A stretch of DNA of 64,000 nucleotides from Lachnospiraceae bacterium XBB1006 (GTDB lineage: Bacteria > Bacillota > Clostridia > Lachnospirales > Lachnospiraceae), in NCBI GenBank assembly GCA_900115795.1, contig FOXT01000004.1, positions 1 through 64,000 on the forward strand, written 5' to 3'. Position numbers and translations under genes: made by a program. Numbering within the stretch: the stretch's first letter is position 1; the number at the start of each line of letters is the position of its first letter. Shown here piece by piece: positions 18,941 to 25,758 of the stretch. The notes beneath the pieces are model-generated. The model made no database searches. It saw only the letters and a list, made by a program, of their open reading frames with translations, and was not told the DNA's origin.

Positions 18941-20038
18941 CTAAACAATTTCTTTAATATAAATATCCGGATGCTTTGACAAGTCCAAAAATTCTTTCGT
19001 AGGAAGGTAGATGGTTGGTCTAGCCAAATGCTCCTTATTTTTCAAAACAATCTGACCATAGGTACCGTTGCTTAGACGGATATGGTAATTCATGTAAGTA
19101 TCCACTATATGATTCAAAAAAACACGAATGTATTCTTCATTATATCGATCAAGACCCTCCTCCTCAAAGCGTTGTATTACTTCAAATGGGCAAATGGCAT
19201 CACGGTAAACACGATTGGTTGTCATGGCATCATAAACATCCACAATGGAGACAATGATTGCAAAAGGATCAATATCTTCTTCTAATAATCCAAGTGGATA
19301 ACCGGTACCGTCACAACGTTCGTGGTGCATAAGCGCCGCTCGTTTAATACGAGAGTCGAGTGGGAGAGGTTTTAATAGTTCATATCCATATAAGGAATGT
19401 TTCTTCATTACCGAATATTCTTCATCTGTCAACTTATCTGGTTTTAATAAAACCTTCTTTGGAATCTTGGACTTCCCGATATCGTGAAGTAAACCACACA
19501 ATGTAAGAATGTCAATTTCTTCTTTCGAATAGTGTAGCCACCGTCCCATTAAACGACATAGAATTCCTACATTTAGGCTGTGCGCATAGGTAGAAGTATC
19601 AATTCTACGAATACAGTGTAGCATATCTAAAATATGCACTTCTTTGTCTAAGGAATCAAACAGTGCTAACATCTGATTGAGCAAACAATGACTGGACTGT
19701 TCGTCAGTAAGTAAAATAACGTCATTGATATGCTCACGAAGAAAAACAACACTATGCTGGAATGTGCGCTTAAAATGCTTAAATTCCACCGTGCTTCGAA
19801 CGCGATCCTGGTAAGAAATAGTATTAGTCGTCTCAGCCGGTGCCGGAGCTGTCATACATTCTTCTGTCATAATAGCTGCTTCTTCAATACTATAATATTC
19901 CATATGATTGATAAGTTGAGGAGTCAGCATAACGTTGGCACCGACAACTAACTGTCCCCGTTTACTATAGACGGGCTTGGCGGTAACCATGCCTGCTGTT
20001 AATTCGATGGTCTTTATTACTTTCATTAATCGAATCAA
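18941..20038 (-). CDS. HD-GYP domain protein (putative c-di-GMP phosphodiesterase)
   Basis: This 365-residue protein has an N-terminal segment of the type seen in HD-GYP proteins (IKTIELTAGMVTAKPVYSKRGQLVVGANVMLT, then LINHMEYYSIEEAAI). A complete HD-GYP domain follows: HSLNVGILC, LLHDIGKSKIP (HD at 185-186), HHERCDGTGYP (GYP at 246-248) and VDVYDAMTTNRVYR. The C-terminal ~70 residues form a small beta unit (RLSNGTYGQIVLKN). All metal-binding positions look intact, so hydrolysis of c-di-GMP is likely but inferred. The start is uncertain: TTG 20038 is well placed behind AGGAAGG, while the in-frame ATG at 20026 lies further off. The promoter carries a palindrome. Confidence 0.88.
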   Translation of the reverse strand: MIRLMKVIKTIELTAGMVTAKPVYSKRGQLVVGANVMLTPQLINHMEYYSIEEAAIMTEECMTAPAPAETTNTISYQDRVRSTVEFKHFKRTFQHSVVFLREHINDVILLTDEQSSHCLLNQMLALFDSLDKEVHILDMLHCIRRIDTSTYAHSLNVGILCRLMGRWLHYSKEEIDILTLCGLLHDIGKSKIPKKVLLKPDKLTDEEYSVMKKHSLYGYELLKPLPLDSRIKRAALMHHERCDGTGYPLGLLEEDIDPFAIIVSIVDVYDAMTTNRVYRDAICPFEVIQRFEEEGLDRYNEEYIRVFLNHIVDTYMNYHIRLSNGTYGQIVLKNKEHLARPTIYLPTKEFLDLSKHPDIYIKEIV

Positions 20039-20056
20039 GCTTCCTTCCTAAATAAC

Positions 20057-20080
20057 TTACGAATTTTAGTATATTCGTAA
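20057..20080. promoter_or_regulatory. Palindrome over the -10 of the HD-GYP promoter (putative operator)
   Basis: TTACGAAT (20057-20064), 8 nt, ATTCGTAA (20073-20080): perfect 8-bp arms. The central spacer contains most of the minus-strand -10 hexamer. This placement is what a repressor operator would have. The binding protein is unknown. Confidence 0.6.
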
Positions 20081-20096
20081 AGAGTTGGAAAGTCAA
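20068..20096 (-). promoter_or_regulatory. Sigma-A promoter of the HD-GYP/DUF1292 operon
   Basis: On the minus strand: TTGACT (20096-20091), 17-bp spacer, TATACT (20073-20068). This is a near-consensus promoter placing the start site about 20-25 nt before the HD-GYP start. Confidence 0.75.
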
Positions 20097-20117
20097 GGTA
20101 GAAAAGTGGTTTTTTTG

Positions 20118-20126
20118 TGTTATAAT
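20118..20126 (+). promoter_or_regulatory. Extended -10 promoter upstream of the TraX-like gene
   Basis: TGTTATAAT (TG at 20118-20119, TATAAT at 20121-20126), 32 nt before the ATG of the TraX-like gene. No good -35 is visible at the right distance. It is divergent from the HD-GYP promoter. Confidence 0.5.
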
Positions 20127-20158
20127 AAAAATAATTACCTGTAAGAAAGGGGAAAGTA

Positions 20159-20839
20159 ATGGAAAAAATGGAAATTTGGTTAGAAAAACATGGAGTTTCC
20201 GCATTTTGGTTTAAACTTCTTGCAATTATCTCTATGACAATCGACCATGTAGGGGCAGTGCTGTTCCCAAATCAAATTTGGATGCGTGTTGTAGGAAGAT
20301 TTGCGTTTCCAATTTTTTGTTTTTTTTTGGTGGAGGGTGCCTACCATACATCCAATATACGACGATATGAGGGACGACTCTTAGCATTTGCGTTGATTTC
20401 TGAGGTGCCATTTGATTTGGCTCTATTTGGACAGCTTGGACAGTGGCAACACCAAAATGTTTTTTTTACACTTTTCTTTGGATTGGTAACGATGGATATA
20501 TTCCTGCATTGTCAAAATAAGATAATACGAATACTTGTGTTCATAAGCAGTGGATTGCTTTGTGAATTGTTACATACGGATTATGGCATCGTAGGGATTT
20601 TATTTATTGTGTTGTTCTTTGCATTTCATGAGGACAAGCGTATGGCAAAAGGTAGTGTGTGCTTGATGAATTTTGCCATGTATTTTCGACAGATTCAAAT
20701 GTATGCATCCCTGGCATGCATTCTGTTGCTTGGATATAACGGCAAGCGAGGACCGTCAATGCGTCTGTTTTTTTACGTGTACTATCCATTGCATCTGAGC
20801 GTATTGGCATTTCTTGTTAAGAAGGGAATAACTTTTTAG
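20159..20839 (+). CDS. TraX-like multi-pass membrane protein
   Basis: This 226-residue protein has about seven hydrophobic segments. The N-terminus FKLLAIISMTIDHVGAVLFP followed by RVVGRFAFPIFCFFLVEGAYHT is the TraX signature. TraX is known from F plasmids as the pilin acetylase. In Firmicutes, chromosomal TraX homologues stand alone and are thought to acylate other targets. The ribosome site GAAAGGGGAAAG lies upstream. No conjugation gene is nearby, so the plasmid role should not be assumed. The DUF5662 gene starts 12 nt after its stop. Confidence 0.85.
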   Translation: MEKMEIWLEKHGVSAFWFKLLAIISMTIDHVGAVLFPNQIWMRVVGRFAFPIFCFFLVEGAYHTSNIRRYEGRLLAFALISEVPFDLALFGQLGQWQHQNVFFTLFFGLVTMDIFLHCQNKIIRILVFISSGLLCELLHTDYGIVGILFIVLFFAFHEDKRMAKGSVCLMNFAMYFRQIQMYASLACILLLGYNGKRGPSMRLFFYVYYPLHLSVLAFLVKKGITF

Positions 20840-20851
20840 ATAGAGGAGACG

Positions 20852-21397
20852 TTGAAGTTGAATGTTTATTTACACTTAAAAACCATTAATCATCACAAAT
20901 GGCTTGTGATGACACATTGCTTTCGATTAGGGTTGATTCGGCAAGGACTGTTGCATGATTTGTCAAAATATAACCCGGTAGAGCTGTTTCCCGGCTGCAA
21001 GTATTATACTCCGGGAAAGAGTCCGCATTTTAAGGCAAGACAGGAACTTGGATTGTCAGAGGCCTGGCTGCACCATAAGGGTCGAAATAAGCATCATTTT
21101 GAATATTGGATTGATTATGAGCAAAAGAGCAAAGGGCTAGCCGGTATGAAGATGCCGCTTCGTTATGTTGTCGAGATGTTTGTGGATCGTATGTGCGCTT
21201 GCAAGAACTATTATGGTGAGGCATATACTTGCCGTAGCCCCTGGGAGTACTATGAACGCAATAAGAAGTATTATTTGATGCATCCGGATACCCAGGCACT
21301 GCTAGAGGAATTGCTCCTTATGCTTCGCGACGAAGGCGAGGAGAAGACGTTTCGCTATATTCGCACCCGGGTGTTAAAAGGAAAAAGAAAGTATTGA
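20852..21397 (+). CDS. DUF5662 family protein
   Basis: This 181-residue soluble protein is rich in His, Lys and aromatic residues. Its core reads INHHKWLVMTHCFRLGLIRQ, GLLHDLSKYNP (an HD pair), AWLHHKGRNKHHFEYW and DRMCACKNYYG. Spaced HH and HD pairs suggest a metal-binding helical fold related to HD hydrolases; this is inferred. The start is TTG 20852 behind AGAGGAG (20842-20848); TTG 20858 is an equally valid choice with better spacing. It is probably co-transcribed with the TraX-like gene and convergent with the pseudouridine synthase gene (1-nt gap). Confidence 0.75.
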   Translation: MKLNVYLHLKTINHHKWLVMTHCFRLGLIRQGLLHDLSKYNPVELFPGCKYYTPGKSPHFKARQELGLSEAWLHHKGRNKHHFEYWIDYEQKSKGLAGMKMPLRYVVEMFVDRMCACKNYYGEAYTCRSPWEYYERNKKYYLMHPDTQALLEELLLMLRDEGEEKTFRYIRTRVLKGKRKY

Positions 21398-21398
21398 T

Positions 21399-22277
21399 TT
21401 AACATTCCAGCAAATGCATGATGTCGTCAGGAACGTTCGTGTCAAAGGTTAGGAATTCCCCTGTGATGGGATGTGGGAAGGTCAGGCTTTTGGCATGAAG
21501 GGGCTGACGGGCGATGTGGCGAAAGTCCGGATTATAAATAAAGTCTCCCGGTAAGGGATGACCAAGATACTTCATGTGTACACGAATCTGATGGGTTCTA
21601 CCTGTTTCTAATACAAGTTTAATCAAACTATAATTTTTACCATACTGTATAACTTCAAAATTGGTTCGGGCACTTTGGCCATTGGCAAAGTCAACCACAC
21701 GGGTGATGATGGAGTCTTTTTCGCGGGCGATGGGGGCATCCACGGTTCCGAATGCAGGCGGATGTCCGGTAACGCCAGCATAATACACCCGGTGAAATTC
21801 ACGATTTTTCATGCTTCGGGAAAGGATGGCAGCACTATATGGATTTTTTGCAATAACCGTTAAGCCTGTAGTATCCCGGTCCAGCCGATTCATGCAACGA
21901 AACACAAAGGGGGAAGACTCTGTACGGTAATAATAGGCAAGGGCGTTGGCGAGGGTATTGTCGTAATTCTTTATGGAGGGATGAATTGGCATATTCGCTC
22001 TTTTGTTAATAACAATAAGATCCTCATCTTCGAATACGATGTCGAGGGGATAGCAGACCGGTAAAATCTGTTCACTGGATGATTCCTCCCGTATAACAAC
22101 ACGTAAGGTATCTCCGGCAAGAAGGGGTTCATAAAGCTTTGCTGGTCTGTTGTTTTTATATACGGCATCTTCCGCGTGTTTTATGGAAGTTAAAATTGGT
22201 TTTGAAAAACCTTTTTCTTTTAAAAAATTCCAAATTGTAGTAGAAGCCACAATGGAATAGGTCATGGTTCTGTTCAT
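21399..22277 (-). CDS. RluA-family RNA pseudouridine synthase
   Basis: This 292-residue enzyme isomerises uridine to pseudouridine in rRNA or tRNA. The catalytic motif is CMNRLDRDTTGLTVIAKN (Asp in RLDRDT). LDIVFEDEDLIVINKRANMPIHPS precedes it and ETGRTHQIRVHMKYLGHPLPGD follows, all family hallmarks. The N-terminal ~80 residues form an S4-like or divergent lead domain. The start ATG 22277 follows GAGGTAG on the minus strand. Which RNA site it modifies (RluC/RluD-like or other) cannot be told from sequence. The gene is divergent from sigK. Confidence 0.92.
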   Translation of the reverse strand: MNRTMTYSIVASTTIWNFLKEKGFSKPILTSIKHAEDAVYKNNRPAKLYEPLLAGDTLRVVIREESSSEQILPVCYPLDIVFEDEDLIVINKRANMPIHPSIKNYDNTLANALAYYYRTESSPFVFRCMNRLDRDTTGLTVIAKNPYSAAILSRSMKNREFHRVYYAGVTGHPPAFGTVDAPIAREKDSIITRVVDFANGQSARTNFEVIQYGKNYSLIKLVLETGRTHQIRVHMKYLGHPLPGDFIYNPDFRHIARQPLHAKSLTFPHPITGEFLTFDTNVPDDIMHLLEC

Positions 22278-22369
22278 GGTACTACCTCATAAATAACTAT
22301 TTATTATAGTGATTGTAACATGGAAAGGCACTTTAGGGAATGTTTTTTCATAAGCTATAAAAAGCAGGT

Positions 22370-23005
22370 ATGGGATCGTGTATGAATACATTTTCAAAAC
22401 CTCTCGAAAAAGCGGAGGAACAGGAATACATTAAACGAATGAAGAAGGGAGATCTTGAGGCAAGAAATGTTTTGATAGAACGAAATTTACGATTGGTGGC
22501 ACACATTGCAAAAAAATACCAAAGTCCGGAAGAACCATTGGAAGAATTGATTTCGATTGGGACCTTTGGTTTAATAAAGGCCATTATGACCTATCGTGAG
22601 GAGAAGGGAAGTAAGCTTGCAACCTACAGTGCACGCTGTATTGAGAATGAGTTATTTATGTATTTCCGGAGTAAGAAAAAACGTGCCAGAGATGTATCCT
22701 TGTATGAGCAGGTAGGAACGGATAAAGAAGGAAATCAATTGCAATTTATGGATATTATTGAGTCTGAGGAGCCGGAGCTTGCAAGTGTGGTTGAAAGAAA
22801 CGCACTCATACAACAGCTGGAAAAGATAATGCCGGTCATTTTGACAAAGCGTGAGCAATATGTAATTGCCAAACGATATGGTTTATATGCATCAGAGCCG
22901 ATGACGCAGCAACAGGTGGCAGATACCATGCAAATATCCCGTTCCTATGTGAGCCGGATGGAAAAACACGCGTTGATAAAACTGCGCAATTATTTTTTAT
23001 CTTAA
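22370..23005 (+). CDS. sigK: Sporulation sigma factor SigK
   Basis: This 211-residue sigma-70 family protein closely follows late mother-cell SigK. It has PLEKAEEQEYIKRMKKGDLEARNVLIERNLRLVAHIAKKY (region 2.1), EELISIGTFGLIKAIMTYREEKGSKLATYSARCIENELFM (2.2-2.4), DIIESEEPE, and the region-4 HTH TQQQVADTMQISRSYVSRMEKHAL. An in-frame stop at 22358 rules out a longer N-terminus, so there is no Bacillus-type 20-residue hydrophobic pro-sequence. The gene is continuous, with no skin-type insertion. The start could be ATG 22370 or ATG 22382; neither has a strong ribosome site. Confidence 0.9.
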   Translation: MGSCMNTFSKPLEKAEEQEYIKRMKKGDLEARNVLIERNLRLVAHIAKKYQSPEEPLEELISIGTFGLIKAIMTYREEKGSKLATYSARCIENELFMYFRSKKKRARDVSLYEQVGTDKEGNQLQFMDIIESEEPELASVVERNALIQQLEKIMPVILTKREQYVIAKRYGLYASEPMTQQQVADTMQISRSYVSRMEKHALIKLRNYFLS

Positions 23006-23064
23006 AAAGACTTTGCAAATATAAAAAAATATGATAGCATAGTTCTATCGCTTTATCTATATGT

Positions 23065-23117
23065 GGCGTCTTAGGGACGCCCATCTTTTAGAATTATTTC
23101 CTGTCCCTAATCGGACA
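23065..23117 (+). promoter_or_regulatory. Structured leader with mutually exclusive hairpins upstream of comM
   Basis: Hairpin A is GGCGTC (23065-23070), loop TTAGG, GACGCC (23076-23081). Hairpin B is TGTCC (23102-23106), loop CTAATC, GGACA (23113-23117). TTAGGGAC (23071-23078) is the exact complement of GTCCCTAA (23103-23110), so the two hairpins can either kiss through TTAG/CTAA loops or be replaced by one long-range helix. The element ends about 30 nt before the comM start. It may be an RNA regulatory element; no known riboswitch class was recognised. Confidence 0.5.
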
Positions 23118-23147
23118 ACATTTCGTCGCAAACGTAGGAGATGAAAT

Positions 23148-24677
23148 ATGTTAGGAAAAACAACAACGGTCATGCTTTCCGGCATGAAAGGGATGATTAC
23201 GTACATTGAATGTGATGTGGCAGATGGATTACCGGGATATTATCTGGTAGGATATTTGGCTGCCCAGGTGCGGGAAGGGAAGGATCGCGCATTGGCAGCG
23301 TTAAAAAACAGTGGGGTCAAGCTTCCGGCTAAGAAAGTGACCATGAATTTTACCCCTGCCGGAATTCATAAGACAGGCACAGGGTTTGACTTGCCGATGG
23401 CGATATCCATAGCCTGTGGGTACGGTCTTTTGCGTACAGAAAAAGTGAACGATATTATTATGATTGGGGAATTGTCCCTAAATGGAAAAATCGAGGGGGT
23501 ACGTGGTGTATTGCCAATGCTTTTGTGTGCGAAACAAAAAGGATATCGGTATGTGATTTTGCCAAAAGAAAATGAGAAAGAGGCATCCTTAGTAGAGAAT
23601 ATGCAAATTTTGGCAGTTTCATCTTTGCAGGAAGTTCTTTCGATTCTGGGAAATGCAGACATTGACCGTGCTTTTCGTGAAGCAAAAATGGAAGAGGAAC
23701 TGCAAAAGACACAAACGTATTATATTCCGGATTTTGCACAAATCAAAGGGCAGGCGCTTGTAAAGCGCGCATGTGAGGTGGCGGCCAGTGGACGACATAA
23801 TCTGCTAATGGTAGGACCACCCGGAAGCGGAAAGACAACCATTGCCAAGGCCATGACCGGCATTATGCCGCCGATGACGAAAGAAGAACAACTGGAAGTG
23901 ACCTCTTTATACAGCATTAGCGGTCGATTGGACACCTCTTATGAATGGGCTGTAAAACGCCCCTTTCGGATGCCACACCATAAAACGACGCCCAAAGGAT
24001 TGATTGGTGGGGGTACACCGGTGCAGCCGGGAGAAATCAGTTTGGCAAACCGGGGAATTTTGTTTTTGGATGAGCTGCCTGAATTCAGTCCTCAGACTTT
24101 AGAGGCATTACGCCAACCGGTGGAAGAAGGCGTGGTAAAAATTGCGCGCGCAGGAGGAACGTACTGCTTTCCTGCAGATTTTACCCTGGTTGCGGCAATG
24201 AATCCTTGCCCTTGCGGATTTTATCCGGATTTTAATCGTTGCCGTTGCACCCATTCTCAAATTCGCCGCTATCTGGGAAAAATCAGTGGACCGTTTCTTG
24301 ATCGAATGGATATGTGTGTGGAAGTACCGGAGATTTCCTATGGTGATTTGAAGGATGCGGATCTAGAAACCTCGGCGGATATAGCAAAGCGTGTGAAACG
24401 AGCGCAAGATATCCAGAAAAAGCGGTTCGAAAAGGATGGAATTTGTTTCAACGGTCAGATGAGAGAACCGCTTATCAGCAAGTATTGCAGCTTAGACGAT
24501 GCTTTAGATGCGTATATGAAAAAACAGTTTGAGCAAAAAAAGCTTAGTGCAAGAACGTACCATCGTGTTTTGAAAGTGGCGCGTACCATTGCGGATATGA
24601 GGGAGCATGAGTGCATTCAAAGAGTGGATTTGGCAGAGGCACTTCTGTATCGGGAGGAGATGCTGACATGGAGTTAA
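23148..24677 (+). CDS. comM: YifB/ComM family Mg-chelatase-like AAA+ ATPase
   Basis: This 509-residue protein has the N-terminal ComM domain (GYYLVGYLAAQVREGKDRALAAL, then TMNFTPAGIHKTGTGFDLP) and an AAA+ core with Walker A VGPPGSGKT (222-230). Walker B is ILFLDELPEFS and sensor 1 VAAMNPCPCGFYPD. A Cys-rich insertion CPCGFYPDFNRCRCTHSQI and a C-terminal Mg_chelatase_C helical domain follow. In Vibrio, ComM is a branch-migration helicase that extends heteroduplex during natural transformation; the same role here is inferred and fits its overlap with dprA. Confidence 0.92.
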   Translation: MLGKTTTVMLSGMKGMITYIECDVADGLPGYYLVGYLAAQVREGKDRALAALKNSGVKLPAKKVTMNFTPAGIHKTGTGFDLPMAISIACGYGLLRTEKVNDIIMIGELSLNGKIEGVRGVLPMLLCAKQKGYRYVILPKENEKEASLVENMQILAVSSLQEVLSILGNADIDRAFREAKMEEELQKTQTYYIPDFAQIKGQALVKRACEVAASGRHNLLMVGPPGSGKTTIAKAMTGIMPPMTKEEQLEVTSLYSISGRLDTSYEWAVKRPFRMPHHKTTPKGLIGGGTPVQPGEISLANRGILFLDELPEFSPQTLEALRQPVEEGVVKIARAGGTYCFPADFTLVAAMNPCPCGFYPDFNRCRCTHSQIRRYLGKISGPFLDRMDMCVEVPEISYGDLKDADLETSADIAKRVKRAQDIQKKRFEKDGICFNGQMREPLISKYCSLDDALDAYMKKQFEQKKLSARTYHRVLKVARTIADMREHECIQRVDLAEALLYREEMLTWS

Positions 24678-25756
24678 TGGGAATGTTTTTGCTTTCTATT
24701 ATAGAAGGAATAGGTTACAAAAAACAGCAGCAAATTTTGGACAAGTTTAACAATTTTAAAGCATTATCGGAAATGAATGAAAAAAAATTAATGCAGTGCT
24801 CACTACTTACGAAAACAGATCGGACGAGATTGCTATGGGCGATGCAACATTTTGACGAAATTGAAGGTTGCTATCATAAAATGAAGGAAGCAGGGATAGG
24901 CTATGTTAGTAGAGAACAATGCGCGTATCCGGCACTTTTGAAAAATGGAATTCAACCACCTTGCGGATTGTTTTACAAGGGAAAATTACCACCCAATCAT
25001 CGCAAAAAAATAGCAATCGTTGGAGCGCGAATGTGTTCCGGCTATGGAAAAACCTATGCAGCTGAAATTGCGAGAGAGGTTGTGAAGGCAGGCGGTGTAA
25101 TTATTAGCGGAATGGCAAGGGGGGTGGACGGAATTGCGCAAAAAGCAGCCATCGAGGCCGGGGGTGAAACTTATGCGGTGGTTGCATCCGGAGTTGACGT
25201 GGTCTATCCGCCGGAACACAGAGGGCTGTATGAGGCAATCTGTCATCATGGAGGTGTCATTAGTGAGTATACACCGGGAACAGAGCCGAGTAAGGGAATG
25301 TTTCCACAGCGAAATCGATTAATTAGCGGAATTGCGGATGCGGTCATTATTATTGAAGCCAGAGAGCGGTCCGGATCCTTAATTACCGGAGATTTAGCAC
25401 TTGAACAGGGAAAAGATATTTATGTATTGCCAGGGCGTTTAGATGACCCGCTAAGTGTGGGGTGCAATCGCTATATTAAACAGGGGGCAGGGATTATCAC
25501 ATCCATTTCCGAATTGTTGGATGAGTTACATTTTTTTGAGAATAATGAAAAAGTTTCTTTACAAGAAACAAAATTAACACTTGAAAAAGAGGATGTGATG
25601 GTGTATAGTTGTCTACGTCTTACGCCGAGGAGTGTGGATGAGATTATGAACGAAACAGGACTTCCTTTTTTAGCGGTGGTAGACAGCATCGCAAGACTTT
25701 TGGAAGAAAATCTTTGCGAAGAATTAAGTAAGAATCAATTTTGTAGGAGAAGTTAG
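24668..25756 (+). CDS. dprA: DNA-processing protein DprA (Smf)
   Basis: This 362-residue protein loads RecA onto incoming single-stranded DNA. The Rossmann-like core carries IVGARMCSGYGKTYA, GGVIISGMARGVDGIAQKAA, VVASGVDVVYPPEHRGLY, FPQRNRLISGIADAVIIIEA and SGSLITGDLALEQGKDIYVLPG, the full DprA signature. A helical N-terminal domain and a C-terminal winged-helix (SVDEIMNETGL) flank it. I chose ATG 24668, behind GGGAGGAG, over an upstream in-frame start inside comM. It overlaps the comM stop by 10 nt and ends 2 nt before topA. Confidence 0.94.
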   Translation: MELMGMFLLSIIEGIGYKKQQQILDKFNNFKALSEMNEKKLMQCSLLTKTDRTRLLWAMQHFDEIEGCYHKMKEAGIGYVSREQCAYPALLKNGIQPPCGLFYKGKLPPNHRKKIAIVGARMCSGYGKTYAAEIAREVVKAGGVIISGMARGVDGIAQKAAIEAGGETYAVVASGVDVVYPPEHRGLYEAICHHGGVISEYTPGTEPSKGMFPQRNRLISGIADAVIIIEARERSGSLITGDLALEQGKDIYVLPGRLDDPLSVGCNRYIKQGAGIITSISELLDELHFFENNEKVSLQETKLTLEKEDVMVYSCLRLTPRSVDEIMNETGLPFLAVVDSIARLLEENLCEELSKNQFCRRS

Positions 25757-25758
25757 TT

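Noticed and set aside
20159-20839. TraX-like gene as evidence of an integrated conjugative element
   Set aside because: No other transfer, integrase or att sequence is nearby; stand-alone chromosomal TraX homologues are common in Firmicutes.
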